Shown here in pieces: positions 49,001-60,434 of a stretch of 64,000 nt of DNA. The position numbers and the translations under genes were made by a program. Below the pieces are notes generated by a model. It was not told the origin of the DNA. It worked only from the letters and a program-made list of their open reading frames with translations, and did no database searches. This DNA is from Pueraria montana var. lobata (Eukaryota; Streptophyta; Magnoliopsida; Fabales; Fabaceae): the NCBI GenBank assembly GCA_026413185.1, contig CM048654.1, forward strand, positions 1,059,001 to 1,123,000, given 5' to 3'. Within the stretch, counting starts at the first letter, position 1; each line of letters starts with the position of its first letter.

Positions 49001-52000
49001 TGATCCCTGGTGATTTATTATACATAAAAAACCATCATGCTCAGAGCAATTTATAGTCTTGAGGTTCGTGGTGCTCCGTGGTCCAATTTTGGTGCTGGTG
49101 GTGCATTTTCGGCCATTTGTGCAATTTTCGTGCGAAAATAAGACTTTTTGATTTTGGTGCCATGTGATCCCTGGTGCATTCTTATGCATAAAAAACCATA
49201 ATCCTCATAGCACTTTTCACTTTTGAGGTCTGTGTAGTCCCGTGGTCCAATTTTAGTGCTGGTGGTGCATTTTTGTCCTATTGTGCAATTTTTCTGTGAA
49301 AATAAGACTTTTGGGTTTTGGCGCCCCGTGATCCTTGGTGCATTCTTATTCATAAAAAAACTATAATGCTCATAGCACTTTTCAGTTTTGAGTTCCGTAG
49401 TGCCCCGTGGTCCAATTTTGGTGCCGGTGGTGCATTTTCGGCCATTTGTGCAATTTTCATGCGAAAATAAGTCTTTTGGATTTTGGTGACCGTTGATCCC
49501 TGATGCATTCTTATGCATAAAAAACCATAATGCTCGGAGCATTTTTCAGTTTTGAGGTCCCTCTTGCCTGGTGGTCCAATTTTGGTGCCCGTGGTACATT
49601 TTCGGCCCATTGTGCTATTTTCGTGTGAAAATAAGACTTTTGGATTTTGGTGCCCCGTTATCCCTAGTGCATTCTTATACATGAAAAACCATAATACTTG
49701 GAGCACTTTTCAGTTTTGAGGTCCTTGGTGTCCAGTGGTCCAATTTTTATGCCCTGTGGTGCATTTCCAACCCATTTTGCAACTTTCGTACGAAAATAAG
49801 ACTTCTGGGTTTTGGTCCCCCGAGATCCCTGGTGCATTCTTATCCATAAAAAAACTATAATGCTCAGAGAACTTTTCAGCTTTGAGTTCCGTGGTGCCCT
49901 GTGGTCCAATTTTGGTTCCGGTGGTGCGTTTTCAGCCAATTTTGCAATTTTCGAGCGAAAATAAGACTTTTGGGTTTTGGTTCCCCGTGATCCCTGATGC
50001 ATTCTTATGCAAAAAAAAAAACCATAATACTCGGAGCACTTTTCAGTTTTGAGGCCCGTGGTGTCCAGTGGTCCAATTTTTGTGCCCTGTAGTGCATTTT
50101 CGACCCATTTTGCAATTTTCATGCGAAAATAAGACTTTTGGGTTTTAGAGCCCCGTGATTCCTGGTGGATTCTTACCCATAAAAAACTATACTGCTCAGA
50201 GAACTTTTCAGCGTTGAGTTCCGTGGTGTCCCGTGGTCCAATTTTGGTGTCGGTGGTGCATTTTCAGCCATTTGTGCAATTTTCGTGCGAAAATCTGACT
50301 TTTGGGTTTCGGTTCCCCGTGATACCTGGTGCATTCTTTTGCATAAAAGATCATAATGCTTGGAGCACTTTTCACTTTTGAGGTCCGAGGTGCCCCATGG
50401 TCCAATTTTGATGCCCGTGGTGCATTTTCGGCCAATTGTGCAATTTTCGTGCGAAAATAAGACTTTTGGGTTTTGGTGCCCCGTGATCCCTGGTGCATTC
50501 TTATACATAAAAAACCAGAATGCTCATAGCACTTTTCAGTTTTGAGGTTCATGGTGTCCAGTGCTCAAAATTTGGTGCCCGTGGGGCATTTTCGGCACAT
50601 GTTGCAAATTTTGTACAAAAATAAGACTTTCGGGATTTTGTGGCCCGTGATCCATGCTGCATTCTTATGCATAAAGAACCATAATGCTCATAGCACTTTT
50701 CAGTTTTGAGGTCCGAGGGGCCCTGTGATCCAATTTTGGTGCCCGTGGTGCATTTTCGTCCCATCGTACAATTTTCGTGCGAAAATAAGACTTTTGGGTT
50801 TTGGTGCCCCGTGATCTCTGGTGCATTCTTATACATAAAAAACCATAATGCTCAGAGCACTTTTCAGTTTTGAGGTTCGTGGTGTCCAGTGGTCAAATTT
50901 TGGTGCTCGTGGTGCATTTTCAGCACATGGTGCAATTTTCTTGTAAATAGAAGATTTTTTGGTTTTGGTGCCCCGTGAACCCTGGTACATTCTTATGCAT
51001 AAAAAACCATGTTCCTCGAAGCACTTTTCCGTTTCGAGGTTCGTGTTGCCCCGTGGTCCAATTTTGGTGCCCGTGGTGCATTTTCTGCCCATTGTGCAAT
51101 TTTCGTGCGAAAATAAGACTTTTGGGTTTTGGTGCCCCATGATCCCTGATGCATTCATATACATAAAAAACCATAATGCTCAAAGCATTTTTCAGTTTTG
51201 AGGTCTGTGGTGTGCAGTTTTCAGTTTTGAGGTCCGAGGTACCCTGTGGTCCAATTTTGGTACTCGTGGTGCATTTTCGGCCCATTTGCAATTTTCATGC
51301 GAAAATAGGACTTTTGGGTTTATGTGCCCCATGATCCCTGGTGCATTCTTATGCATTAAAAACCATAATGCTTGGAGCACTTTTCAGTTTTGAGGTCCGA
51401 GGTTCCCCGTTGCCCAATATTGGTGCCCGTGGTGTATTTTCGGCCAAATGTACAATTTCGTGCGAAAATAAGACTTATGGGTTTTGGTGCCCCGTGGTCC
51501 CTGGTGCATTCTTATGCATAAAAAACCATAATGCTTGGTGCACTTTTCAGTTTTGAGGTCTGAGATGTCCCATGGTCCAATTTTGGTGCCCGTGGTGCAT
51601 TTTCGGCCCATTGTGTAAATTTCGTGCAAAAATAACACTTTGGGTTTTGGTGCCCCGTGATCTCTGGTGCATTCTTATGCATAAAAACGATAATGCTCAT
51701 TGCACTTTTCAGTTTTGAGGTCCGTGGTGCCCCGTGGTCCAATTTTGGTGGTAGTGGCGCATTTTCGGCCATTTGTGCAAATTTTGTGCAAAATTAAGAC
51801 TTTTGGATTTTGGTGCCCCGTGATCCCTAGTGCATTCTTATGCATTAAAAACCATAATGCTCGGAGTACTTTTCAGTTTTGAGGTCCGTGTTACCCGTGG
51901 TCCAATTTTGGTGCCCGTCGTGCATTTACGGCCCATTGTGCTATTTTCGTGAGAAAATAAGACTTTTTGGGTTTTGGTGCATCGTGATCCCTAGTGCATT

Positions 52001-52200
52001 CTTATACATAAAAAACCATAATGCTTGGAGCACTTTTTATTTTTGAGGTCTGTGGTGTCCAGTGGTCAAATTTTGGTCCCCGCGGTGCATTTTCGGTACA
52101 TGGTGCAATTTTCGTGCGAAAATAAGAGTTTTGGATTTTGGTGCCCCGTAATCCCTGGTGCTTTCTTATGCATACAAAACTATAATGCTCATAGGACTTT
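49001..52200 (+). repeat. SatB diverged monomers
   Basis: About twenty monomers are present. A 29-bp local duplication of the TTCAGTTTTGAGGTC segment occurs at about 51191-51234. I see no gene and no insertion. Confidence 0.8.
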
Positions 52201-53260
52201 TCAGTTTTGAGGTCCGTGGTGCCCCGTGGTCCAATTTTGGTGCAGGTGGTGCATTTTCGACCATATATGCAATTTTCATGCGAAAATAAGACTATTGGGT
52301 TTTGGTGCCCTGTGATCCCTGGTGCATTCCTATACATAAAAAACCATGATGCTTGGAGCTCTTTTCAGGTTTGCGGTCCGTGGTGTCCAGTGGTCCAATT
52401 TTGGTGCCCCGTGGTGCATTTTTGGCCCATGGTGCAATTTCCGTGCCAAAATAAGACTTTTGGGTTTTGGTGCCCCATGATCCTAGGGGCATTCTGATGC
52501 ATAAAAAACCATAGTGCTCGGATAACTTTTCAGTATTGAGGTCCGCGGTGCCCCGAGGTCCAATTTTGGTGCCCACGGTGCATTTTCGCCACCGGTGCAA
52601 TTTTTGTGCCAAAATAAGACTTTTGGGTTTTGGTGCCCCGTAGTCCCTTATGCATTGTTATGCATAAAAAACCATTATGCTTGGAGCCCTTTTCAGTTTT
52701 GAGGTACGTGATGTCTAGTGGTCCAATTTTGGTGCCCCGTGGTGCATTTTTGGCCCATGGTGCAATTTTCCTGCCAAAATAAGACTTTTGGTTTTTGGTG
52801 CCCTGTGATCCTTGGTGCATCCTTATGCATAAAAAACCATAGTGCTCAAATAACTTTTCAGTATTGAGGTCTGTGGTGCCCCGAGGTCCAATTTTGGTGC
52901 CCATGGTTCATTTTCTACACCGCTGCAATTTTTGTGCCAAAATAAGACTTTTGGGTTTTGGTGCCTCGTGATCCCTTGTGCATTCTTATGCATAAAAGAC
53001 CATAATGCTTGGATCACTTTTCAGTTTTGAAGTACGTGATATTTGGTGGTCCAATTTTGGTGCCCCGTGGTGCATTTTTGGCCCATGGTGCAATTTTCGT
53101 GTCAAAATAAGACTTTTGGGTTTTGGTGCCCCGTGATCCCTAGTGCATTCTTATGCATAGAAAACCATAATGCTTGGAGCACTTTTCAGTTTTGACGTAC
53201 GTGGTGTCCAGTGGTCTAATTTTGGTGCCCCGTGGTGCATTTTTGACCCATGGTGCAATT
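52201..53260 (+). repeat. SatB dimeric (~328-bp) sub-array
   Basis: Monomers with GTGCCCCGTGGTGCATTTTT followed by GGCCCATGG alternate with monomers carrying GAGGTCCAATTTTGGTGCCC. The first type recurs near 52.41, 52.74 and 53.07 kb, so the local unit is a dimer of about 328-332 bp. Confidence 0.8.
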
Positions 53261-56200
53261 TTCGTGCCAAAATAAGACTTTTGGGTTTTGGTGCCCCGTT
53301 ATCCTTCGGGCATTCTGATGCATAAAAAACCATAATGGTCGAAGCACATGTCAGTTTTGAGGTCCGTGGTGCCCCGTGGTCCAATTTTAGTGCCCGTGGT
53401 TGATTTTCCGCACATGGTGCAATTTTCGTGCCAAAATAAGACTTTTGGGTTTTGGAGCCCCGTGATCCTTGGAGTCTCCTTATGCATCAAAAACCATAAT
53501 GCTTGGAGCACTTTTCAGTTTTGTGGTCCGTGGTGCCCCATGGTCCAATTTCGATCCCCATGGTGTATTTTCGGCCTATTATGCAATTTTCGTGCCAAAA
53601 TAAGACTTTTGGGTTTTGGTGCCCCGTGATCCCAGGTGCATCCTTATGCATAAAAAACCATTATGCTCGGAACACTTTTCAGTTTTGAGGTTCGTGGTGC
53701 CCCGTGGTCCAATTTTGGTGCTCGTGGTGCATTTTCGGCACCTGGTGCAATTTTCGTGCCAAAAATAAGACTTTTGGATTTTGGTGCCCCGTGATACTTG
53801 GTGCATCCTTATGCATAAAAAACCATAATTCTTAAAGCACTTTTCAGTTTTGAGGTCCGTGGTACACCGTGGTCCAATTTTTGTGCCAGTGGTGCATTTT
53901 CGGCCTATTATGCTATTTTCGTGCCAAAATAAGACTTTCTGGTTTTGGTGCCCCATGATCCTTCGGGTAACCTTATGCATAAAAAACAATAATGCTCAAA
54001 GTACTTTTTGGGTTTGAGGTCCGTGATGCCCAGTGGTCCAATTTTGGTGCCCGTGGTGCATTTTCGCCCAATTGTTTTGTGCGAAAATAAGACTTTTGGG
54101 TTTTGGTGCCCCATGATCCCAGTGCATCCTTATGTATAAAATCCATAATGCTCGGAACACTTTTAATTTTTGAGGTTCGTGGTGCCTTGTGGTCCAATTT
54201 TTGTGCCCCGTGGGCATGTTCGTCCCATGGTGCAATTTTCGTGCCAAAATAAGACTTTTCGATTTTGGTGCCCCGTGATCCCTGGTGCATCCTTATGCAT
54301 AAAAAACCATAATGCTCATAGCACTTTTCAGTTTTGAGGTCCGTGGTGCACCGTGGTCCAATTTTGGTGCCGATGGTGCATTTACGCCCATTTGTGCAAT
54401 TTTCGTGCAAAAATAAGACTTTTGGATTTTGGTGCCCCGTGATCCCTAGTGCATTCTTATGCATAAAAAACCATAATGCTCAGAGCACGTGTTAGTTTTG
54501 AGGTCTGTAGTGCCCCGTGATAGAATTTTGGTGCTCGTGGAGCATTTTCGTACATGGTCCAATTTTTGTGCTTCGTGGTGCATTTTTTGATCATTGTGCA
54601 ATTTTCGTGCAAAAAGAAGACTTTTGGGTTTTGGTGCCCCATGATCCCTGGTGGATTATTATGCATAAAAAACCATCAAGCTCGGCGCACTTTTCAATTT
54701 TGAGGTTCGTGCTTCCCCGTGTTCCAATTTTGTTGCCCGTTGGGCATTTTCGGCCCATTGTCCAATTTTTGTCCCAAAATAAGAGTTTTGGGTTTTGGTG
54801 CCCTGTGATCCTTGGAGCATCCTTGTGCATAAAAAACCATAATGCTCAGAGCACTTTTTCAGGTTTGAGGTTCGTGGTGCCCCGTGGTCCAATTTTTGTG
54901 CCCGTGGTGCATGTTCAGCCCATGGTACAATTTTCGTGCCAAAATAAGACTTCCGGGTTTTGGTGCCCCATGATCCCTGGTGCATTCTTATGCATAAAAA
55001 ACCATAATGCTCGAAGCACTTTTCAGTTTTGAGGTACGTGGTGTCCAGTGATCCGATTTTGGTTCCCCGTGGTGCATTTTTGGCCCATGGTGTAATTTTC
55101 GTGCCAAAATAAGACTTTTGGGTTTTTGTGCCCCATGATCCCTGGGGCATTCTTATGCATAAAAAACCATAATGCTCGGAACACTTTTCAGTTTTGAGGA
55201 TCGTGGTGCCCCGTGGTCCAATTTTGGTTCTCGTGGTGCATTTTTGGCCCATTATGCAATTTTCGTGCCAAAATAAGACTTTTGGGTTTTGATGCCCCAT
55301 GATCCTTGCAACATCCTTATGCATAAAAAACCATAATGCTTGGAGAACTTTTCAGTATTGAGGACCGTGGTGCCTTGTGGTCCAATTTTTGTGCCCGTGG
55401 TGCATTTTCGACAATGGTGCAATTTTCTTGCCAAAATAAGACTTTTGGGTTTTGGTGCTCGGTGATCCCTGGTGCATTCTTATGCATAAAAAACCATAAT
55501 TCTTAGAGCACTTTTTAGTTTTAAGGTTCGTGGTGTCCAGTCGTCCAATTTTAGTGCCCCGTGGTGCATTTTTTGCCTGTGGTGCAATTTTCGTGCCAAA
55601 ATAAGACTTTTGGGTTTTGGCGCCCAGTGATCCCTGGGACATTGTTATGCATAAAAGAAAATAATGGTCGATGCACTTTTCAGTTTTAAGGTCTGTGGTG
55701 CCACGTGGTCCAATTTTGGTGCTCGTGGTGGATTTTCCGCACATGTTGCAATTTTCGTGCCAAAATAAGACTTTCCGGTTTTGGAGCCCCGTGATCCTTG
55801 GTTCATCCTTAAGCATAAAAAACCATAATGCTCTGAGCACTTTTCAGTTTTGAGGTTTGTGGTTCCCCGTGGTCCAATTTTGGTGGCCATGGTGCATTTT
55901 CGGTCATTTGTGCAATTTTCGTGCGAAAATAAGACTTTTGGGTTTTGGTTCACCATGATCCCTAGTGCATTCTTATGCATAAAAAACCATAATGCTCGGA
56001 GCACTTTTATGTTTTGAGGTCAGTGGTGCCCCATGTCCAATTTTGGTGCCCGTGGTGCATTTTCGGCCCATTATGCAATTTTCGTGTGAAAATAAGACTT
56101 TTGGGTTTTGGTGCTCCGTGATCTCCGATGCATTCTTATGCATAAAAAACCATAATGCTCGGAGCACTTCTCAATTTTGAGGACCGTGGTGCCCCATGGT

Positions 56201-57840
56201 CCAATTTTGGTGCCCATGGTGAATTTTCGGCACAAGGTGCAATTGTCGTTCCAAAATAAGACTTTTGGGTTTTGCTGCCCCATGATCCCTTTTGCATTCT
56301 TATGCATAAAAAATCATAATGCTTGGAGCACTTTTCTATTTTGAGGTCCGTGGTGCCCTGTGGTCCAATTTTGGTGCCCGTGGTGCATTTTTGGCCCATT
56401 ATGCAATTTTTGTGCCAAAATAAGACTTTTAGGTTTTGGTGCCCGGTGATCCTTGATGCATCCTTATGCATAAAAATCCATAATGTTGGGAGCATTTTTC
56501 AGTCTTAAGGTCCGTGGAACCCCATGGTCCAATTTCGGTGCTGGTGGTGCATTCTCGACCATTTGTGCAATTATCGTGCTGGTTTTGGTGCCTTGTGATC
56601 CTTGGTGCATTCTTTTGCATACCAAACCATAATGCTGGGAGCAGTTTTATGTTTTGAGGTGTGTAGTGCCCCGTAGTCCAATTTTGGTGCTCGTGGTGCA
56701 TTTTCAGCCCATTGTGCAATTTTCGTGCGAAAATAAGACTTTTGGGTTTTGGTGACCCGTGATCCCTAATGCATTCATATACATAAAAAACCATAATGCT
56801 TGGAGCACTTTTCAGTTTTGAGGTCTGTGGTGTCTAGTGGTAAAATTTTCATGTCCGTGGTGTATTTTCGGCACATAATGCAATTTTCTTGCCAAAATAA
56901 GACTTTTGTGCTTTGGAGCCCTGTGATCCTTGGTGCATCCTTATGCATAAAAAACCATAATGCTCAGAGCACTTTTCAGTTTTGAGATCTGTGGTGCCCC
57001 GTGCTCCAATTTTTGTGCCTGTGGTGCATTTTCACCCCATTGTGCAATTTTCGTGCGAAAATAAGACTTTTGGGTTTGGGTGTCCCGTGATCCTTGATGG
57101 ATTCTTAGGCATAAAAAACCATAATGCTTGTAGCACTTTTCAGCTTTGAGGTTCGTGGTGCCCCGTGGTCCAATTTTGGTGCCCGTGGTCAATTTTGGCA
57201 CATGGTGAAATTTTCGTGCCAAAATAAGAATTTTAGGTTTTGGTGCCCCGTGATCCCTGGTGCACCCTTATGAATAAAAAATCATAATGCTCTAAGCACT
57301 TTTCAGTTTTGATGTCCGTGGTTCCCCGTCATCCCTGGTGCATTCTTATGCATAAAAAACCATCATGCTTGGAGCACTTTTCAAATTTGAGGTCCGTGGT
57401 GCCCCGTGGTCCAATTTTGGTGCCGGTGGGGCATTTTCGGCCATTTGTGCAATTTTCGTGCGAAAATAAGACTTTTGGGTTTTGGTGCCCCGTGATCCCT
57501 GGTGGATTCTTATATAAATAAAGATAATGCTCATAGCACTTTTCAGTTTTGAGGTCTATGGTGTCCAGTGGTCAAATTTTAGTGCCTGTGGTGCAATTTC
57601 GGCAGATGGTGCAATTTTCGTGCGAAAATAAGACTTTTGGGTTTTGGTACCCTATGATGCCTAGTGCATTCTTATGCATAAAAAACTATAATGCTCATAG
57701 CACTTTTCAGTTTTGAGGTATGTGGTGTCCAGTGGTCAAATTTTGGTGCCCGTGGTAAATTTTCGGCACATGGTGCAATTTTCGTGCCAAAATAAGACTT
57801 TTGGGTTTTGGTGCCCCGTGATCCTTGGTGCACCCTAATG
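53261..57840 (+). repeat. SatB, final forward stretch before the inversion
   Basis: About twenty-eight mostly CCAAAATAAG-type monomers are present. The stretch at about 55.05-56.0 kb is mirrored in the inverted block. A half-monomer of 78 bp lies at about 57242-57319. The block ends in the middle of a monomer at CACCCTAATG. Confidence 0.85.
57242..57319 (+). repeat. SatB half-monomer (78 bp)
   Basis: Here GGTTCCCCGTC is followed directly by ATCCCTGGTGCATTC. The 86-bp half of a monomer is therefore missing and a single 78-bp half remains. The two halves share GGTGCCCCGTG(A/G)TCC, which is where the exchange occurred. Confidence 0.85.
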
Positions 57841-57890
57841 GTAGACTTATGGTTTTTTATGCATAAGAATGCACCAGAGATCACGGGGCA
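57812..57890. other. SatB orientation switch (foldback junction)
   Basis: Left of the junction SatB is forward, ending in TGCCCCGTGATCCTTGGTGC at 57812-57831. Right of it the complementary sequence GCACCAGAGATCACGGGGCA lies at 57871-57890. The arms match at 18 of 20 positions around a 39-base spacer. About ten bases near 57837-57847 (AATGGTAGACT) do not fit either monomer and look like filler. Beyond this core the two arms continue as inverted satellite. Confidence 0.9.
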
Positions 57891-60087
57891 CTAAAACCCA
57901 AAAGTCTTATTTTCGCACAAAAATTGCACAATGGGCTGAAAATGCACCACGGGCAACAAAATTGGACCACGGGGGACCTGGGACCTCAAAACTTAAAATT
58001 GCTCCGAGCATTATGGTTTTTTATGCATAAGAATGCACCAGGGATCACGGGGCACCAAAACCCAAAAGTCTTATTTTCACACGAAAATTGCATAAATAGC
58101 CGTAAATGCACCACTGGCACCAAAATTGGAGCACGGGGCACCACGGACCTCGAAACTTAAAAGTGCTCCAAGCATTATGGCTTTTTATGCATAAGAATGC
58201 ACCAGGGATCATGGGGCACCAAAACGCAAAAGTCGTATTTTCGCACGAAAATTGCACCATGTGCCGAAATTGTACCACGAGCACCAAAATTTGACCATTG
58301 GAAACCACGGACCTCAAAACTGAAATGTGCTCTGAGCATTATGGTTTTTTATGTATAAGAATGCACAAGGAATCACGGGGCACCAAAACCCTAAAGTCTT
58401 ATTTTCGCACGAAAATGCACCACGACCACCAAAATTGGACCACGGGGCACCACGGACCTCAAAACATAAAGTGCTCCTAGTATTATGGATTTTTATGCAT
58501 AAGAATGAACTAGGGATCACGGGGCACCAGAACCCAAAAGTCTTATTTTCGCACGAAAATTGTACAAATGGCCGAAAATGCACCACCGGCACCAAAATTG
58601 GACCACGGGGTACCACGGACCTCAAAAATGAAAAGTACTCCAAGAATTATGGTTTTCTATGCATAAGAATGCACTAGGGATCACGGGGCACCAAAATCAA
58701 AAAGTCTTATTTTCGCACGAAAATTGCACAAATGGCCGAAAATGCACCACCGGCACCAAAATTGGACCACGGGGTACCACGGACCTCAAAAATGAAAAGT
58801 GCTTCAAGCATTATGATTTTGTATGCATAAGAATGCACCAGGTATCATGGGGCACCAAAACCCAAAAGTCTTCTTTTCGCACGAAAATTGCACAATGGGA
58901 CGAAAATGCACCAGGGGCACAAAATTGGACCACGGGGCACCACGGACATCAAAACTGAAAAGTGCTCCGAGAATTATGGATATTTATGCATAAGAATGCA
59001 CCAGGGATCATGGTGAACCAAAACCCAAAAGCCTTATTTTCGCACGAAAATTGCACAAATGGCCGAAAATGCACCACGGGCACCAAAATTGGACCATGGG
59101 GAACCACGGACCTTAAAACTGAAAAGTGCTCATAGCATTATGGTTTTTGATGCTTAAGGATAAACCAAGGATCACGGGGCTCCAAAACCCGAAAGTCTTA
59201 TTTTGGCATGAAAATTGCAACATGTGCAGAAAATCCACCACGAGCACCAAAATTGGACCACGTGGAACCACGGACCTCAAAACTGAAAAGTGCATTGACC
59301 ATTATTTTTTTTTATGCATAACAATGTCCCAGGGATCACTGGGCCCCAAAACCCAAAAGTCTTATTTTGGCACGAAAATTGCACCATGGGCAAAAAATGC
59401 ACCACGGGGCACCAAAATTGGACCACTGGACACCACGGACCTCAAAATTGAAAAGTGCTATGAGCATTATGGTTTTTTATGCATAAGAATGCACCAGGGA
59501 TCACCGGGCACCAAAACCCAAAAGTCTTATTTTGGCAAGAAAATTGCACAAGTGTCGAAAATGCTCAACGGGCACCAAAATTGGATCACGGGGCACCATG
59601 GACCTCAATACTGAAAAGTTCTCCGAGCATTATGAATTTTTATGCATAAGGAGGTGCCAAGGATCACAGGGCACCAAAAATCAAAAGTCTTATTTTGGCA
59701 CGAAAATTGCCCCATGTGCCGAAAAGGCACCACGGGCACCAAAATTGGACCACGGGGCATCACAGACCTCAAACCTATAAAGTGCTTCGAGCATTATGAT
59801 TTTTTATGCATAAGGATGCCGCAAGGATCATGGGGCACCAAAACCCAAAAGTCTTATTCTGGCACGAAAATTGCATAATGGGCCGAGAATGCACCACGGG
59901 CACCAAAATTGGACCACGGGACACCCCATACCTCAAAACTGAAAAGTGCTCCGAGCATTATGGTTTTTTATGCATAAGGATGCACCAGGGATCACGGGGC
60001 ACCAAAACCCAAAAGTATTATTTTGGCACGAAAATTGCACCAGGTGCCGAAAATGCACCACGGGCACCAAAATTGGACCACGGGGCA
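57841..60087 (-). repeat. SatB inverted block, left of the LTR
   Basis: All monomers read in reverse complement, with GGGGCACCAAAACCCAAAAG, CTTATTTTCGCACGAAAATT and TTATGCATAAGAATGCACC. The segment from about 58.96 kb onward mirrors 55.05-56.0 kb with shared private variants, plus one additional monomer. The block is cut by an LTR insertion at 60087/60088. Confidence 0.95.
60083..60087. repeat. Target-site duplication GGGCA, left copy
   Basis: The five bases GGGCA directly precede the TGTAACG end of the element. They belong to the SatB sequence ACCACGGGGCACC and reappear at 62934-62938. Confidence 0.88.
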
Positions 60088-60370
60088 TGTAACGTTATGG
60101 TTTTCTTAATTATATGATTAAGTGTTTGATTAATAATGAAAGAGCAAACTAAATTTAAATGTTGTTGATTGATATAATAATTAACTTAAGTTCTATGTTT
60201 TGTTATGTGCCATAGTGTTATTGTGAATTTTTTTGGGACTTTTACGCGAGTTCCGTAAGTTGTAGGAAAAAAATTAAAAAAAAAATAAGAGAAGGGGGTG
60301 TTCTTAGAGGAAGTATAGGTGCGAAAAGTGAAAATCTTAATTAAAATCCCAATTTGAACGTGCAAGCCTC

Positions 60371-60434
60371 CATTCTCCGATTTTCTTCATTTCTTCCTCC
60401 TTTCTCCCGAAGCTCTCTTCTCTCTCCTCCTTCC
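60371..60434 (+). promoter_or_regulatory. Pyrimidine-rich leader-like tract in the LTR
   Basis: A long C/T-rich run is followed by a second one at about 60538-60580 and by a candidate splice donor, CAAAGGTAAG, at 60591-60600. Such tracts are common just downstream of plant transcription starts, including those in LTRs. The 77-codon open frame that covers it is rich in serine and has no recognisable domain, so I do not call it a gene. Confidence 0.35.

Larger units (their letters stand above)
9736..57840 (+). repeat. SatB: 164-bp satellite array, forward block (~290 monomers)
   Basis: Monomers of about 164 bp share a fixed order of landmarks: GTGATCCCTGGTGCATTC, TTATGCATAA, ACCATAATGCTCGGAGCAC, TTTTCAGTTTTGAGGTCC, GGTGCCCCGTGGTCC, AATTTTGGTGCC, GGTGGTGCATTTTCGG, TTTTCGTGCGAAAATAAG and ACTTTTGGGTTTTGG. 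The + strand is rich in G and T. Individual monomers differ moderately and many carry small indels. The repeat is not related by eye to SatA. Because 164 leaves a remainder of 2 on division by 3, open frames recur every 492 bp on both strands, but they are repeat artefacts. I do not recognise the family, so the name SatB is mine. Confidence 0.97.

Noticed and set aside
9736..57840. Canonical CENP-B box in SatB
   Set aside because: I looked for the TTCG....A..CGGG pattern. TTCG and CGG occur in the monomer but not with the required spacing.
57812..57890. Inversion as a long-read foldback artefact
   Set aside because: A foldback read would give near-perfect mirror arms starting at the junction. 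Here the clear mirror match is several kilobases apart, has visible divergence and includes an extra monomer. Read-level checking would still be decisive.
1..60087. Possible CRISPR array or prokaryotic repeat system
   Set aside because: Repeats are contiguous 164- or 270-bp monomers with no unique spacers, and the setting is a eukaryotic satellite with an LTR insertion.
9834..60117. Hundreds of open frames of 60-221 codons on both strands of SatB, including long ones at 16729-17379, 28583-29245 and 54659-55324
   Set aside because: All repeat the same motifs with a 492-bp (three-monomer) cycle caused by the 164-bp length. Many start at GTG, variation does not favour third positions, and indels shift frame freely. 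These are satellite artefacts and not a gene family.
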